A DNA stretch of 64,000 bases from Anaspis maculata (GCA_949128115.1 OX421962.1:56771787-56835786), one strand, 5' to 3'. Numbered from the stretch's first letter, positions 24,885 through 35,955 are shown. The notes: generated by a model from the sequence alone, not told the origin. A program made the numbers and translations.

Positions 24885-25108
24885 ATATTATAGTTCTGGA
24901 AATACACCAAGTCACAACCTTGAAACTTGAACATTTAATTAGGGGTTCCGTGTAACTTTCAACTTGTAGAAAGAGGTGATGAGGTCTTAACTAGGCTCAT
25001 AGTTGCGTAAGTGTTGATAAAACTGAACGTTAAAAGTTACACGAAACCCGTAATTAAATGTTAAAGTTTCAAGGTTGTGACTTGGTGTATTTCCAGGACT
25101 ATACCTAA
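24885..25108. repeat. Inverted repeat at the 5' edge of the CXC-type ORF
   Basis: TAGTNCTGGAAATACACCAA and its inverse bracket about 75 bp of paired sequence (CACAACCTTGAAAC, TTTAATTA, GTGTAACTTT) with a loop of about 60 bp. The right arm is the first part of the open reading frame, so this hairpin marks where the coding fragment is broken off. Confidence 0.7.
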
Positions 25109-25860
25109 TTTGGTCATTCTATTCGTACATGCCTTCACTGTCTGTGATACTACGTCAGCAGCATTCCGGAAGAGTAAAGTTGGTTTTATAAAACTATACC
25201 AAAAACACCCTGACATTCGCAAAGCCGCTGAAGTTTTGCCTGACCCCTCCTCGTCACATGCTCAGGTTGAGGAAGAGGGGAAGAAATGACTTTTGAGATG
25301 GTATGGTGCAAAAGCAGAAGAGACATCTCCTAACCGCCATCGCTACCAAACATTTGTCAAATCAGTAGCAAACTTCAAACCTGACATATCCTCTCTACCA
25401 CCGACTGAGGGGGCAGCTAAGCAGCATTCCTTCAGAACCTACCACCAGGGCCAGCAGTGGTTAGGAAACGAGCTGTCCCCTGAAATGTGGGGTTGGGAAC
25501 GCAAGCCAGGCAACCATCTGGCTCTTGTACGAACCATAGACCCTGTCGCACCAGATGAAATTCTGAAAATGATTTTCTGCCGCCGCACCAAAGACTGCAG
25601 CAGTGGCAAATTTGGGTGCAGGAGAGCATCAATAAAGTGCTCCCCCATTTGTCAAAACTGCCAAGGGAATTGTCTCAATGGCATCCTCGTCTTGGAAAAC
25701 GAGGATGACGATGCCAAAAGAAGTGGGACCCTTTCTCGCATCACATGAAGAAATGGAAGACGAGGTGGAAGCGAACGTAGACGAAGAAGACGAGGAGTAC
25801 GAGCCACCACCTCAGCTGAGCCCAGGACCCTCCCGCCTCAAAAGATCACATCCAAAATGA
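25077..25860 (+). pseudogene. C-terminal part of a repetitive transposon-type protein with CXC-like cysteine cluster
   Basis: A single frame runs from about 25077 to 25748 with one internal stop, TGA at 25287-25289. Recognisable blocks are HAF(T)xCDTTSA with a basic K-rich follow-up, LLRWYGAK, LPPTEGAAKQHSFRTYHQ, QQWLG..WGWERK and a C-terminal cysteine cluster (7 Cys from 25578) like tesmin/TSO1 CXC repeats. This combination is one I know as a highly repeated uncharacterised protein in aphids, cnidarians and other invertebrates. The acidic tail continues in another frame (EEMEDEVEANVDEEDEEYEPPPQ) to 25860, so a second lesion, a frameshift, lies near 25715-25745. The N-terminal part is missing. 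There is no ATG at the 5' edge; it begins inside the hairpin. Confidence 0.7.
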
Positions 25861-26418
25861 TGTGATTTATATACCTACCTACTATTTTTAGCTAGTCATT
25901 TCAAGTACTACAACGCGTGCCTTCATTTCCTTTGATTTTTTTAAATACAATAACTTATCAACTATAGGTATAATTTTCTCTCCAGGTATAACGGTGTAAA
26001 TACACTACATCATAACATTTCTACAACGGTATTATTATACTCATTAAAATATGACGCGAGAAATTGCAATACACGATTTTGTGTCATATGTCTCGAAGTT
26101 TTCAAATTGCTCTAACTTTTGATCACATCAAGATAATATACCAAAATATACTTATTTTAAAGTGAATTCAATGCTCTACCACTTCCTTCGGAACGACTTT
26201 CTTTTAAAATGAGCGGTAAAGAAGTTACGAGGCAGAATTTACAAAAAAACGTGATCCAAAACACAGTTTTTCGAAAATTTGCGATTTTCAAGAGCGTATT
26301 GCTCGAAAACTATAACATTATATGGAAAAAATCAATGAATGATTCTTGTAGGAAATTTTGTCACCTTCAATTTTTACACGACCACTTTTTGACCAGGGCC
26401 AACCGTTTTCGAGATATA

Positions 26419-27116
26419 GGTCGTATCGACGAGGCGGCCATTTTGTAGGAGCTAATCAAAAACAGCTGACTGAGATTTAGATTTGTCACATACTTACATC
26501 AAGACTGACATGGCGAAGTTGTCAAGCAATTACAGCAAGACGCTTGCTGACGATGATTTGCCCAGCCGCGAGTAGAAACTTGCGGTGCTGTGTTTGTAGT
26601 GTGACCCATTTGAGCCGGTGAATCAAAATCTCGACTACACATTGGATATGATGCAAAAACACAACGCGGTAGGCCCTTGTAGGCTACTTGCGTTGGGTAC
26701 AGAAACGTTCTCAGTCAAGCAACTCATAGCCCATTAAGCAGAAGAAGCACACGACCTACCGCACGCAAGAAGTGTTCTCCGCAAGCTTTTCAAGTCTCTT
26801 GTGAACTTTCTGTTGAGATAATTTCTTCGACTTGCTCGATAAAGCCATCAGAATTTCCGTTGTTCAGATCATTCCTGCGCTCGATCTTCACGGGATATCA
26901 ACACTCCAGGGTAGTCCAAAACAGTGAAAACCGATGCTCCCATGCAGGAGTAGGTGGCCGAACAGCCATATACACAGCGAACAGATCAAACTACCATCTT
27001 CTGGGTCATTGAAAACATGAACTTTGTGACACTCTAGTTGATGTGATAAAAGTCAGTTTGATTAGCCTCTACAAAATGGCCGATTTTCAGGAGCGTGACG
27101 TCACGTCGATACGACC
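26419..27116. mobile_element. 698-bp MITE with 4-bp TATA target duplication
   Basis: The ends GGTCGTATCGACG and CGTCGATACGACC are exact inverted copies, followed inward by GGCCATTTTGTAG. The right arm has about 20 extra bases containing TGACGTCA. TATA flanks both sides (26415-26418, 27117-27120). The paralogous left arm of the host element at about 23948-23965 is the empty site (..GAGATATAACC.. when inverted). An ATG-led frame near 26510 is open for about 20 codons and then broken. Confidence 0.8.
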
Positions 27117-27581
27117 TATAGGCGAAAAACAAAAAACCGGTACCTTCTCCGTGCCCCCCTGTACCCCCCTCACCCCCTAGGTCCAGGGACTTTTGGTATG
27201 TTTACCTCCTAACAAGTCCAAACACAGCCCTGAAGCCAAAAATTGGGATCTCGGCATTTCCTTCTAGACCCCCTTTTTGAGCGTTCATTGCCAGGACTAT
27301 ATCATGCACGACCAAAACGAAACTCTCGAGGCTTCCACGGGCTCGACGTAGGAAACAGTGAAAAAACGGCCCTGCTGTATTGGCGAGTAACATTACCGAT
27401 GGTGGCGCTGCTGATGCGCTTCGCATGTAAACAAACATGTCGGATAGGGCACGGATTGTTGCCCGCGCGTTCAAAAATCTTATCAGTAGTAAGCGGTTTT
27501 TGATGTCCCCCAGACGTGAAACGTGGTTAATTAGTACCTATTGCGGTGGAACTCGAAAATGACAGAAGCGAATTGAGTGTT

Positions 27582-27962
27582 ATGAAGGTTTTCAATCACT
27601 GGATGGCCTCAAGCCTCAACGGATTCTCGATCTATCGTGATGGGATACTGATGGGAGAGGAAATTCCGAAGTCACAATTTCTTGTGTTGTGTGGTCGAAA
27701 GCGAACCGAATCAAGCTTCAGTTCAAACATAGGCATATTTGGATTGTGTTTACAAACAAGGGCATTGTATGAATCTCCTCACGAGGTAACTGGGAATGTA
27801 ATTAAAAGAAATAGTAGTAGCAGTTCCTGTCAAATTGGAACGTTTAAATGCACTTGCAAAGCAGGCCAGTCCGGGACATGCAAACATATCGCAGCTGGGC
27901 TTCTTCGATGCAGCCATTTAAAGTTCCTATTTTCAGCGACACTTCCCAAGTTTTTCTCGTAG
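27582..27962 (+). pseudogene. SWIM zinc-finger protein fragment
   Basis: An open frame whose first ATG is 27582 encodes 126 residues. It ends with CTCKAGQSGTCKH (27849-27887), an exact CxCx(n)CxH SWIM zinc finger with n=7, followed by IAAGLL as is usual. SWIM domains of this type occur in eukaryotic transposon-related proteins, often upstream of a YqaJ-like nuclease; no such domain is seen here. A CCCCAG acceptor-like site precedes the open frame at about 27506-27511, and after the SWIM motif the frame soon runs into a non-conserved tail. It could be one exon of a host gene or a transposon fragment, so pseudogene status is inferred. Confidence 0.55.
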
Positions 27963-29115
27963 TCATATTTTCCACAGTGCCAAGTTTGTTTGTCATCTTG
28001 ACTACCCAACTTGCGTCTTTCGCTTTCGACGGGAAACGGTGAAAATGTAACTCTTCCTTTTTCCGGTTTCCACAGCGCGACTCGCACTCGGAAACGCAAC
28101 AAATTCTTCGCCACTTTTTGTCACTATGACAAAATCACAAATCTTACCACCTCCCATTCTGATGCCACTTTTGCTTGCCAGTCGTCGTACACGTGCCACT
28201 CTTACTTAAAAATGCAATGCTTTTGCAACCGACGACACCTAGTATATTCAAGATAATGAAACGTGCGTGGCTCACGTACTTTGTTGGAAAAAATCAACGT
28301 CGCGTTAAGTCAGATGGAATCAATTAAAGTCACCAAACACCGCAACGCTCATAAGAGCCCACACAAATCTGCGGTTGATCCGTGCACAAACGTCGTTTAC
28401 ACGTTGGCCGTCAGATGGCGTATTCGATCTTGAAACTCGCCAATTGTTGGTTGCCCAATTCAACTTTCGTGTGAAAATGCATGTGCTCCACAAAGCGCAG
28501 TAAATTCTTGCCATTCATAAAAAAAGAAATTACTCGCGTCATTCACCAATTTTTCGCGACTTTTTTCCCGTTTTCTGTGTTTTGATCCTTCTTTTTGAAC
28601 GTACTCCAACTCCTTTTTATGCTTTTGGGCGATACTTTCCCTGCGCTGTTATTCATTTTCTTTGCGCTCTTTCGCAATTTCTTCTCGCATTTCATACCTT
28701 CTTTCTTCTTTATATGCGTCGACTGCCTTTTTTGCGTCTTTCTTCCCGTTTCGTGTGATTTATTCTTTCTTTTTATTGTTTCTTTTTTACGATAACTGCG
28801 ATTTTTAGCCTTGTTTCTTGTTTTACGACGCGTTCTTTTTAGCTTCTTCCCTCCCAACACTCCTATTTTGCTCCCCGGTCCCGTTACGGTCTTTTGAGCA
28901 GCGTTTGCCACAAAAACAATATCTCTTAGTGGTTTTCTTACGATTTCCTGCGAGATTTCGCCCTGTTTTCTGTTATATGAAGCATCATTTTTAGCTTCCT
29001 ACCTCCCAACACCCCTATTTTGCTCCCCGGTCCCGTTGATGTGTTTTTTCTTTCAGTTAGTACCATTTCCACTTCGTTCGGGGGTTGCATATCCGCCCAG
29101 CGCTAAAAATACACT
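27963..29115. other. T-rich stretch with a short direct repeat
   Basis: No gene is supported. The minus strand of 28543-28911 encodes a very Lys/Arg-rich low-complexity frame, which reflects T/C-rich composition. A segment of about 48 bp containing CTATTTTGCTCCCCGGTCCC occurs twice in the same orientation (about 28838-28886 and 28989-29037). Confidence 0.4.
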
Positions 29116-29198
29116 GAAGACAAAAAAATCACTATTTTTCACCATTTTTGATGTCGGGACTGCGACCTGTCATCAATGTGGAGTAAATTACATTATAT

Positions 29199-29417
29199 AT
29201 ATATATATATTTTTTTTTAATAAATGTTTTCCTCCTTCTCGGCTTATCAGCGCCATAGGAGTTTTTGCGCCTTGTATTGATAAGAGTGAAATACTACATA
29301 GGAATTATAATTTACGCAAATTTTGAACAAACACAAAACATCCATGACTTACCGGGATTCGAACCCGCGCCATCCGCACCACAGACGGCAGACGACCGAC
29401 TGTGCTACGGGGCCGTC
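29199..29417 (-). mobile_element. tRNA-headed SINE, copy 1
   Basis: On the minus strand the element starts near 29417 with TAGACGGCC and has a Pol III A box (TAGCACAGTCGG) and B box (GGTTCGAATCC) at tRNA spacing. The tail includes GCCGAGAAGGAGGAAAACA and an A-run. The acceptor stem does not pair, so it is not a working tRNA. Target duplications TAAATTACATTATATA (29184-29199) and TAAATTACATAATATA (29418-29433) flank it. The same site is empty in the inverted paralogue at about 34555-34570. Confidence 0.85.
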
Positions 29418-29869
29418 TAAATTACATAATATATTGATCCACTGAGGTCTTATACTATCATCTTGACTGTCAAAATTTCTAGAGGAGGAAGACTGGTGCG
29501 AGCGGAAGTTGCCTGTGTGGATGATTCTTCGTTTCTCTCGATTTTGAGTGAATATAAACATGTTTGGTATCGTTTCCGACTAAATTTTACATTATAAGTT
29601 CAATTATGGTGTTCAAATTGCAATAGAAGCGAGTTTGAACGAGTTTTACATGATGAAACTTTTTTTGTCAATACTTTTTACGTCTTTAAACTATGTTATT
29701 TTATTTAAAATCGGCATTTTTTTCTCAAAATTCTAGCTTAGTTTGTTAGTCTGATGTATTTTACATTATACAGTCATTCAATTGATTTGCCTTCACTTTT
29801 TCAAATATGGAAAAAATATTTTTTGTGGAAACTGTTAAGCTCTACTTTTTAACTTTGTTTTTTGCTGAT

Positions 29870-29870
<1 letters not shown>

Positions 29871-29912
<42 letters not shown>
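29871..29912. repeat. (TTA)n microsatellite
   Basis: About 13 uninterrupted ATT/TTA units. Part of the 1352-bp element, just inside its left TIR. Confidence 0.95.
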
Positions 29913-30414
29913 TACTCTGATTGACCAACAGACTATCAGTCCTGTAATAGGTCAATACCACTAATTATCTCGAAAAACAATCTTCAGTCCGGGAACCTTA
30001 TCATGGAAGATGTCGAATGTATAATGTATAATGTATATACGATCGAAACTCAAGTTTTTCATATTTTAAGAAGTGAAAACACATTGAATACATGAATGTA
30101 TTGTGTAAAATTCACCCGACTGACGAAAGACGCAAGAATTGTGAGAAAAAATCCCGATTTGCATTGAGCTGAGATATCACAATTTATAGAGTTAAAAAAA
30201 ACGCTAATAAAACTGGAGAGTTTGTCCACCGAGGGTAGATATGTACATTATTCTAAACGTTGAGTTGAATAACACAGTTATAGGTTTTATCATTTACATT
30301 ATTTATTACATTCAATTTCAAAATCTCTTTGTCCACTTCTTCCCTTGGTATTATTATAAGAATGCGGCTTCTTCGAATATGGGTACCTCCACCTACATCT
30401 CATGAAAGAAAATT

Positions 30415-30885
30415 TTGAGGAGTTGTTTTTGTTTTAGAGGCTGATGGTAGAGAACACCACCTGCCCAAACGTTCAAAAAGGGTAACTTTTCTTGGAGGTT
30501 TGGTAGATCATCTCACGGAAATCCTTAAAAGGGTACCTATATTACCTTTTTTAGAGCCTAATTAAACATGCCAAAGAAGTTTGAAGAAGTAATCTCTTTC
30601 GGAGCTGAAATAGAACTTCTTGGAGACGTTGGAGGAAGGTTACATCGAAGATAATCTTCTTTGGAGCGAGAGAGAACATCACAGAGAAGTTGGAAAAAGG
30701 GAACCTACTTTGGAGCTTGAAGGACCTCTCAAAGAAGTTCAAAAAAAGTAACATTTTTGGAGCTCAAGAGAACATCACAAAGAAGTTGGAAAAAGGTAAC
30801 CTACTTTGAATCCTAATAGGACACCTCCAGGAAGTTTGGAGGAGGTAACCTTTTCTCGAACTCAACAGAACATCTCAGGCCTCTC
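30415..30885. repeat. Degenerate 48-bp minisatellite
   Basis: Units centred on GAGAACATCACAAAGAAGTTGG and GGTAACCTACTTTGGAGC repeat about every 48 bp; two clear copies begin at 30672 and 30768, 96 bp apart. About nine or ten degenerate copies are visible. No coding function is apparent. Confidence 0.7.
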
Positions 30886-33800
30886 TGAGAGGACTCTTGC
30901 CCACTGGGCATCAGATTCTGACATGAAAAACTCTTCTTTCGGGAAAAAGTACTTTTTAGAATATCTCAACTAAGGTTTTCTTTATAATTATGAGCTAGAG
31001 AACCACAGTTTTTTATCATACAATGAAATAATAGCAAAAAAATAAAGTTGAAAAGTACAAACAATTTCCACAAAAAAATATTTTTTTTCCTATTTTAAAA
31101 GGTGAAGGCACATCAATTACGTGATTTAGTCGATGAGCCAGGAGCCAAAAATCACGATTTTGGTTTCCACTCTGGGGACTTGACGTGTCATACCTTTTTG
31201 GATTCCCCACAACACCAGCATGAAAATAAGCCATAATACGTTTTTGTATCGAGTAGCTTAAGACCGCCATCTTGGAAAAACCGCGCCAAATATGTAGTTC
31301 TTGTGGTTTGTATTTTTTTCTTATCAACGGCACCTCCAATGGGAAAAATGAAGCTGAATAAGATCAAACAACAAAATTTACCATGAATATCGTTTAGCAC
31401 CGTTTTCTGACAGGTCTCGTTACTCCAAGTATGACAGTTCATAGTTTAGCTATGGCAAATTTCTTTATTTAACATTTTCAAGTACACCCGATGATATTTA
31501 TACAAACCGAACTTCACGTCATTGTCTTTCTAGTGTACTTTACTAGGAATGCTGCTCTTAGCGGCATTTTGATGTCCGTCTGTCCGTCTGTCCATCGGTC
31601 TAACTGTCCGTCTTATCAATTAATTGCTCCTGAAAGAGAAAACCTAGCGAAAATCGACTTCTTGTGTGTAACATGTATTCACCGGAGAATTGAATTAGAA
31701 AAAAAATAATTTCTCAAACCGTCGCCATCTTGATCCGCAATGTCAAATTTTCACAAAAGTGATCCGATTTTCATGAAACTTGAAATACACGCATATTTTA
31801 TATTCAAAAGTATGATTTCAATGTTTTTTTTGATCCGCCGCCATTTTGTCCGCCATGTTGAAATTGGTAAAACTGGTCCGATTTTGATAAAAATTGGAAC
31901 CTAGTCGTGTCTTGTGTACGCATTAATGGTTTTCATGTTAGTTCCACGATTTGCGCCATATTGATGTGCCACATGGAAATTAATCTCCAGCTGTCACAAA
32001 ATCAATTTATTCAAATATTTTCTGAACAAGGGGTTTCCGATGTGACTGAAAAACTTGTTGATGGAAATCGGTCTTTGTCAGCTCGTTTTCACAAGTAGGA
32101 ACTCCTTCAAAGAAAAATGTACGGGAAATGCTATTAAATTTTCGAAATCTGCAAAAAAATTGAAAATTCTTGAATTTTTCTTCGAAAATCTGGAAATCAG
32201 ATAGCACCGCCTGTACATATTAATTCAAGAAAGTTGCATAGTGAATTTGAACTTTCTATTTTTCAAAAAAATGTACTAAAAATGATTTCTACTGATGGGG
32301 TACTTGTATTGCCCTTTTTTTTTTATTGGCTCAATCGATAGTATGGGTGACAATTCAATTGTCAAAAATGTAACCAATGAAGAAGGGTTATTCCAGCAAT
32401 TTCCACCAATAAGGCTATGATTAGATGAAAATTGCACTAGTGTAATTTCCGGTACGGAATTACAATTATGGAGGATGAAAATGGAAAATCGTTTCGTTCG
32501 AATTGTCATGCCAAATACATCTCGAGACTTCGTAATTCCAGGAAATTTTTGGCTTTCAGAAATGACCACTCGCGCTTCGCGCTCGTGCACTCATATTTTA
32601 CAGCTCAAAAATTTCCGGTAATTACTTAGTCTCTTGTTGTATTATATATGAAAATATTGAATGCAAATTTTTTCTTCCTCTCAAATTCCCAAAATTGCGG
32701 CCGTAGTGCCTGTTTTAAAAATATATTTGTGACGTCACAAATATACTAAAAACTAAACAAACAGCACTGTTGGGTTGAAAGCTCAAAAAACTGTTAAAGT
32801 CGCATCACAATATTTGAAAAATACAGACATAAAAATTTCAGTGAAGTTTTCGTACAGTTACCAACCCTTTGAAAAAAAAAATCGAAAAAAAGTCTTCTTA
32901 ACCAATGGATATATTTTTCGGAAATTTTCAGGAAATACTTTTTATCACTCTTGTTGATGATTAAAAGTATTTCCAGTCAAACTCGTTTCACTGGCAAGTA
33001 CCCCATTCATTTTTTCATGTTCACTGGAAAACTATTTTTGGTACCTTTTTTTTAAAATAGAAAATTCAAATTTGATATGCGACTTTCTTAAATGAAGATG
33101 TATGGACGTTGCTATCTGGTTTTCGAATTTTCGAAGAAGAAAATCAAAAAATTTTAAATTTTGTTGCAAATTTCGAAAATTTAATAGCATTCTCTGTACA
33201 TTTTTTCAGGAGAAGTTTTTACTTGTAGAAAAGAACTAACAAAACCCGAATTCCATTCACCACGTTTTCCAGTCACATCGGAAACCGCTTGTTTAGGAAA
33301 TATCTGAATAAACTGATTTTGTGACAGCTGGAGATTAATTTCCATTTGGCACGTCAATATGGCGCTAATCGTGTAACTAACATAAAAACCATCAATGAAT
33401 ACACGAGACACGACTAGGTTCCAATTTTCATCAAAATCGGACCAGTTTTACCAATTTCAACATGGCGGACAAAATGGCGGCGGATCAAAAAAAAACATTG
33501 AAATCATACTTTTGAATATAAAACATGCGTGTATTTCAAGTTTCATGAAAATCGGATCACTTTTGAGAAAATTTGACATTGCGGATCAAGATGGCGACGG
33601 TTTGAGAAATGATTTTTTCTCAATTCAATTCTCCGGTGAATACATGTTACACACAAGAAGTCGATTCTCGCAAGGTCTTCTCCTTCAGAAGCAATTAATT
33701 GATAAGACGGATAGTTAGACCGATGGACAGACGGACAGACGGACATCAAAATGTCGCTAAGAGCAGCATTTCTAGTAAAGTACGCTAGAAAGACAATGAC

Positions 33801-34626
33801 GTGAAGTTCGGTTTGTATAAATATCATCGGGTGTACTCGAAAATGTTGAATAAAGAAATTTGCCATAGCTAAATTATGAACTGTCATATTTGGAGTAACG
33901 AGACCTGTCAGAAAATGGTGCTAAACGATATTTGTAGTAAATTTTGTTGTTTGATTTTATTCAGCTTCATTTTTTCCATTGGAGGTGCCGTTGAAGAGAA
34001 AAAAAATACAAACCACTAGAACTACATATTTGGCGCGGTTTTTTCAAGATGGCGGTCTTAAGCTACTCGATACAAAAACGTATCATGGCTTATTTTCATG
34101 CTGGTGTTGTGGGGAATCCAAAAAGGTATGACACGTCAAGTCCCCAAGGTGGAAACCACTCGAGTCCCCTGGCTCAACGACTAATTGTATTGTGTGAAAT
34201 ACATCAGCCTAACAAACTGCGCAAGAATTTTGAGAAAAATTGCCGATTTTCAATGAAATAACATAGTTGAAAGACGTGAAAAAATCTTGGCAAAAAAAAC
34301 ATGTTTTATCATGTAAAACTCGTTCAAACACCCTTTCATTGCAATTTGAACACCATAATTGAACTTACAATATGGAATTTAGTCGGAAGCGATGCCAAAC
34401 ATCATGTTCATATTTACTCAAAATCGAGAGAAAACAAGAATCATCCACACAGTCAACATTCCCCCCCCACCACCAGTTTTCCCCCTCTAGAAATTGTGAC
34501 AATTATCATGTCAAGATGATAGTATAAGACCTCAGTGGATCAAGATATTATGTAATTTACTCCACAGTAATGACAGGTCGCAGTCCCGACATCAAAAATG
34601 GTGAAAAATAGTGATTTTTTGTCTTC

Positions 34627-34793
34627 CCTCTTCTTTACCCCCCCATTACGGGCGAGAGGCCCAGTTGCTCACTTCGAGTTTTACTTTAAGTTTGGTTTGG
34701 TTGTCATTTAATTGTTGCAACAATTATTTCCATCGTAACCAAACCGGGTTTGAAGTTAAACTCGAGGTAAGCAACCCGACTACATCGCGAGTT
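34627..34793. mobile_element. Foldback MITE of the GTTGCTCACTTCGAG type, copy 1
   Basis: 34664-34775 is a 112-bp palindrome whose left arm starts GTTGCTCACTTCGAG and whose right arm ends CTCGAGGTAAGCAAC, with a CAATTGTTGCAACAATT centre. Its text is close to copy 2. It lies immediately outside the 5.5 kb palindrome. Confidence 0.65.
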
Positions 34794-34925
34794 ACGCCGG
34801 GTTGCTCAGTTCGAGTTCAACTTTAAAAACCCGGTTTGGTTACCATGGAAATAATTGTTACAACAATTAAATCTATGGCAACCAAACCAAGTTTAAAGTT
34901 AAACTTGAAGTGAGCAACCCGGCGT
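34794..34925. mobile_element. Foldback MITE of the GTTGCTCACTTCGAG type, copy 2
   Basis: The palindrome ends are ACGCCGGGTTGCTCAG / TGAGCAACCCGGCGT. If the terminus is CGCCGGG, TTA flanks both sides, the PIF/Harbinger target. The centre is AATTGTTACAACAATT. About 132 bp, non-coding. Confidence 0.65.
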
Positions 34926-35680
34926 TAGACAAATAAATCAACGGATAGTTTACGACTTGATGCTGGATTTGTACAGTTTTTTTTTTATTATTCATAATCA
35001 CCGTCCCTGTCACATGTTCTCATTTTTTTCACGTCCCAGCACTAATCCTTCCACTCCAAACTCCTGGAGTTTGGGAAACTCGGCTAAAACGCGATGCAAA
35101 TGCCCGATGCAAGTGTACGGCGGCGTTCCTTTCCAAGATAAAATATGCCTGGCGTTTATAAATTCTGTCGGTTTACAAGCATATACCCGCTGAAATTGAA
35201 CCACCGTGCAATGCAGCCGTGAATCCCGAAACGTAACGTGTGTGTGTGTGCGCGCGAGACCTGTCGCAAGCTCAAAAGTGTTATTTATTTATCGCGAAGA
35301 CGCGCACTCATAAATTCTCGCGCGAAATACCGACGCATTTAGCGAAATTGCCTTAGTGCTGTTTCCGCGTAGACATTATGTCGAAAATTGTGCTTTTCGG
35401 AAAAGTGATCGTATCTTCGTCATCATGAAGTTTTCTGGAGCAGTAAGCAACAAGCGGACTGGTTAAAATGCGTGCCTACATCTTATCCCATGAACTTTTT
35501 CCCGGAAAGTAAAATCTAATTCTGTACATATACGTGCCTGAATAGCATGTACAATAATCAACAGTAATATCACATGTGCTTAGATTTTCACGATAATCTT
35601 GGCCTAGCGATCGCGAGTGCTGGTTGTAGCGATAAATGTCCGACTCTGTAGGAGCAGGGCATTTATCTAGGGACAACCAG
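34926..35680. other. Gene-free, non-repetitive stretch
   Basis: Includes a GT/GC dinucleotide run (about 35239-35258). A diverged copy of the next hairpin's right arm (TAATATCACATGTGC..GATAATCTTGGC) lies at about 35566-35610. No gene supported. Confidence 0.4.
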
Positions 35681-35955
35681 CCCGAGGGAAACGCTTGGTC
35701 AAAATTATCTGGGGAAACTCGAGCACGAGTGATATTTTGATGATTATATGAAAAAAAAGCCCAAAGTGACAGCTGTCGGATTTTGTTGTTTACATCAATT
35801 TTATTCCGTTGTCATTGACAGAGGAGTGGGACTTAGGTAAGTAAATGTTATCCTTGTAGGTCTGATAATCAAGAGCGTTGTGTGTAATAGTTATCACAAT
35901 ATCACTCGTGCTCCAGATTTTCCCAGATAATTTTGACAAAGCGTTTCCCCTTAGG
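35681..35955. mobile_element. Foldback element, about 275 bp
   Basis: GGGAAACGCTTGGTCAAAAT and TCTGGGGAAACTCGAGCACG pair with their inverses at 35906-35950 around a loop of about 150 bp that contains GACAGCTGTC. Non-coding. Confidence 0.65.

Larger units (their letters stand above)
23780..27302. mobile_element. 3.5 kb TIR element enclosing a CXC-type protein fragment
   Basis: The left arm (23780-24100) recurs inverted at the right end (27302-27121 and 26418-26250). Shared text includes GGGGGTCTAGARGGAAATGC, GGGCTGTGTTTGGACTTGTT, the run GGGGGTGAGGGGGG and ATATCTCGAAAACGGTTGG. The right arm is split by a 698-bp MITE. Both arms contain an exon-like end (..FRAVFGLVRR) followed by GTAAGC/GTAAAC, a plausible splice donor. 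The middle carries the CXC-type protein remnant. No TSD was identified. Possibly a decayed copy of a DNA transposon whose protein is this family. Confidence 0.6.
29776..31127. mobile_element. 1352-bp TIR element inserted in the left palindrome arm
   Basis: The left terminal text CAATTGATTTGCCTTCAC and its inverse near 31098-31117 start TIRs of about 95 bp (..ATATTTTTTGTGGAAACTGT..). The 4-bp AGTC lies on both sides (29772-29775, 31128-31131). The right palindrome arm at about 34179-34185 lacks the insert. Inside are a TTA microsatellite and a 48-bp minisatellite. Non-coding. Confidence 0.7.
29116..34626. mobile_element. 5.5 kb palindromic element with nested insertions
   Basis: The outer ends GAAGACAAAAAAATCAC and, inverted, GTGATTTTTTGTCTTC define arms of about 1.6 kb once insertions are removed. 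The left arm ends near 32306 (GGGGTACTTG) and the right starts near 32993 (CAAGTACCCC). Both arms carry a GTCCGTCYGTCC tract (31566-31615; inverse 33712-33755) and GATCCGCCGCCATTTTGTCC-type text. The left arm alone contains a SINE and a 1352-bp element. No transposase frame. The arms look roughly 85-90% identical by eye. Confidence 0.75.

Noticed and set aside
28543..28911. Minus-strand Lys/Arg-rich frame, 122 codons, resembling a basic nuclear protein
   Set aside because: It is explained by T/C-rich composition on the plus strand. No domain, and part of it is a short direct repeat.
29345..29416. Functional tRNA gene on the minus strand
   Set aside because: A and B boxes are present, but the acceptor stem does not pair and a SINE tail with TSDs follows. 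Annotated as a SINE instead.
31491..31709. Frame repeated at 33543-33887 (MIFIQTELHVIVFL..)
   Set aside because: Repetition comes from the palindrome arms; it reads through the GTCCGTC tract and has no domain.
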